Shown piece by piece: positions 62,770 through 64,000 of a DNA stretch of 64,000 nucleotides. Source of the DNA: Microvirga calopogonii (lineage in GTDB: Bacteria > Pseudomonadota > Alphaproteobacteria > Rhizobiales > Beijerinckiaceae). The notes under the pieces are model-generated. The model had not been told where the DNA came from and searched no databases. It saw nothing but the letters and a program-made list of their open reading frames with translations. Location: assembly GCF_003347665.1 (NCBI RefSeq), contig NZ_QDGA01000001.1, forward strand, positions 124,001-188,000, given 5' to 3'. A program made the translations under genes and the position numbers. The first letter of the stretch is position 1. Every line of letters begins with the position of its first letter.

Positions 62770-64000
62770 ATGGTCCCGCTGATGAATCACTCCGATAACC
62801 GCCCCGACCCGCAGGACAGTCTCGCCCATGAGCCGGCGTCCGGCTCCTTGAGCGCCCGCGCCCGTGCAGCTGTCGCGCCCCAATCGCCTTACCTGAACGG
62901 CCTGAACCCGGAGCAGCGTGCCGCCGTCGAAGCCACGGAAGGGCCCGTTCTGGTGCTGGCGGGCGCCGGCACCGGCAAGACCCGCGTGCTGACCACCCGG
63001 ATCGCGCACCTGATCGCCACCGGCAAGGCCTATCCGTCCCAAATCCTTGCCGTGACCTTCACCAACAAGGCCGCGCGTGAGATGCGGGAGCGCATCACTT
63101 CCGTGATCGGTCCGGTAGCCGAGGGGATGCAATGGCTTGGCACCTTCCACTCCATCGGCACCAAGATCCTGCGCCGCCATGCGGAGCTTGTTGGCCTGCG
63201 CTCCGACTTCACGATCCTCGGAACGGACGATCAGCTGCGCCTGATGAAGCAGGTGATCGAAGCCGAGGGGATCGACGAGAAGCGGTGGCCCGCGCGCCAG
63301 CTCGCCGCCCATATTGACGGCTGGAAGAACCGAGGCCTCGGGCCCGATCAGGTTCCTGCCGGTGAAGCCGGCGCCTTCGCCAACGGCAAGGGCGGGCGGC
63401 TCTACCGCGCCTATCAGGAGCGGCTGAAGGTCCTCAACGCCGTCGATTTCGGGGATCTCCTGCTCGAATGCCTGCGTCTATGGCGCGAGCACCCGGACAT
63501 TCTGGAGCAATACCAAAACCGGTTCCGCTACATGTTGGTGGACGAATACCAGGACACCAACGTCGCCCAGTATCTCTGGCTGAGGCTGCTCGCCCAGGCA
63601 CGCAAGAACCTGTGTTGCGTCGGCGACGACGATCAGTCGATCTATGGCTGGCGCGGTGCGGAGGTCGACAACATCCTGCGCTTCGAACACGACTTCCCGG
63701 GCGCGACCGTGATCCGCCTGGAGCGCAATTATCGCTCCACCGGCCACATTCTCTCCGCCGCCTCCGGTCTCATCGCCAAGAACCAGGGCCGTCTCGGCAA
63801 GACCCTGCGCACGGAGGACGAGGCCGGTGAAAAGGTGACGATCACCGGCGCCTGGGATTCCGAGGACGAAGCCCGCCTTATCGGCGAGGAGATCGAGGCC
63901 TTCCACGCCAAGAAGCACCCGCTCTCCGAGATCGCGATCCTGGTGCGCATCTCCGCCCAGATGCGCGAGATCGAAGACCGGCTGGTGACGCTCGGCGTCC
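62770..64000 (+). CDS. uvrD: UvrD/PcrA-family ATP-dependent DNA helicase (5' part only)
   Basis: The first 410 codons of a superfamily-1 helicase; it continues beyond the window. The Q-motif region 'LNGLNPEQRAAV' and motif I 'LAGAGTGKT' (about residues 64-72) are followed by Ia 'VTFTNKAAREMRERI', II 'VDEYQDTN' (about 258), III 'GDDDQSIYGWRGAE' and IV 'IRLERNYRS'. Starts at 62770 or 62782 are both possible; the first 40 residues are a non-conserved extension. It unwinds DNA 3'-5' in repair and replication. Confidence 0.92.
   Translation, partial: MVPLMNHSDNRPDPQDSLAHEPASGSLSARARAAVAPQSPYLNGLNPEQRAAVEATEGPVLVLAGAGTGKTRVLTTRIAHLIATGKAYPSQILAVTFTNKAAREMRERITSVIGPVAEGMQWLGTFHSIGTKILRRHAELVGLRSDFTILGTDDQLRLMKQVIEAEGIDEKRWPARQLAAHIDGWKNRGLGPDQVPAGEAGAFANGKGGRLYRAYQERLKVLNAVDFGDLLLECLRLWREHPDILEQYQNRFRYMLVDEYQDTNVAQYLWLRLLAQARKNLCCVGDDDQSIYGWRGAEVDNILRFEHDFPGATVIRLERNYRSTGHILSAASGLIAKNQGRLGKTLRTEDEAGEKVTITGAWDSEDEARLIGEEIEAFHAKKHPLSEIAILVRISAQMREIEDRLVTLGV

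Overview
The window is high-GC DNA from an alphaproteobacterium, most likely order Hyphomicrobiales (Rhizobiales) and close to Methylobacteriaceae/Microvirga (inference). Three things point there: a permuted two-piece tmRNA gene with the tag ANDNYAPVAVAA next to an alphaproteobacterial SspB; a rhamnose locus in the Rhizobium order rhaRSTPQMK / rhaDI; and small Rhizobiales-type families (DUF4169, DUF2293, RHH_4). Most of the window is ordinary chromosome. The one clear mobile element is an intact IS630-family insertion.

Layout. 1-9.8 kb: L-rhamnose uptake and catabolism, with a DeoR-type regulator and a divergent control region. 9.8-21.9 kb: a respiratory block with alternative complex III (actABCDEF) feeding a caa3-type cytochrome oxidase (ctaC and a ctaD-ctaE fusion), an extra lipoprotein cytochrome c and an unrecognised small membrane protein. 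22-24.3 kb: an FdhF-like molybdopterin oxidoreductase. 24.6-26 kb: tRNA-Lys(CTT) and the IS630 element. 26-28 kb: leuA behind a leucine-rich leader peptide. 28-34 kb: small lipoprotein, NUDIX and PhzF-like proteins, a nitrate/sulfonate/taurine-type ABC transporter and pdxY. 34-41 kb: dedA, small unknown genes and the branched-chain amino acid genes ilvC, ilvH and ilvI, the last with a classical attenuator. 41-46.9 kb: Rmd1-family protein, miaA, serB, acs, degP. 47-51.6 kb: thyA, DUF2293, GNAT, folA, hflK, hflC and DUF2065, all on the minus strand. 51.7-53 kb: a candidate structured RNA, then ssrA and sspB. 53-64 kb: P450, fumC, two small genes, a REP pair, AsmA-like protein, FAD-linked oxidase, thioesterase, and the start of a UvrD/PcrA helicase cut by the window edge.

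The strongest leads are RNA-level. (1) Four tandem hairpins, each with UGGA in the loop, lie between thyA and ssrA. (2) The leuA leader has six Leu codons in seven, and that tract is complementary to the leuA ribosome binding site. (3) ilvI has a textbook attenuator with a Leu-Ile-Leu-Val-Val leader. Also notable are the complete ACIII-caa3 block, and an IS630 transposase whose stop codon is supplied by the target duplication. No wholly new multi-gene system was identified. All calls come from reading the sequence; no database search was run.
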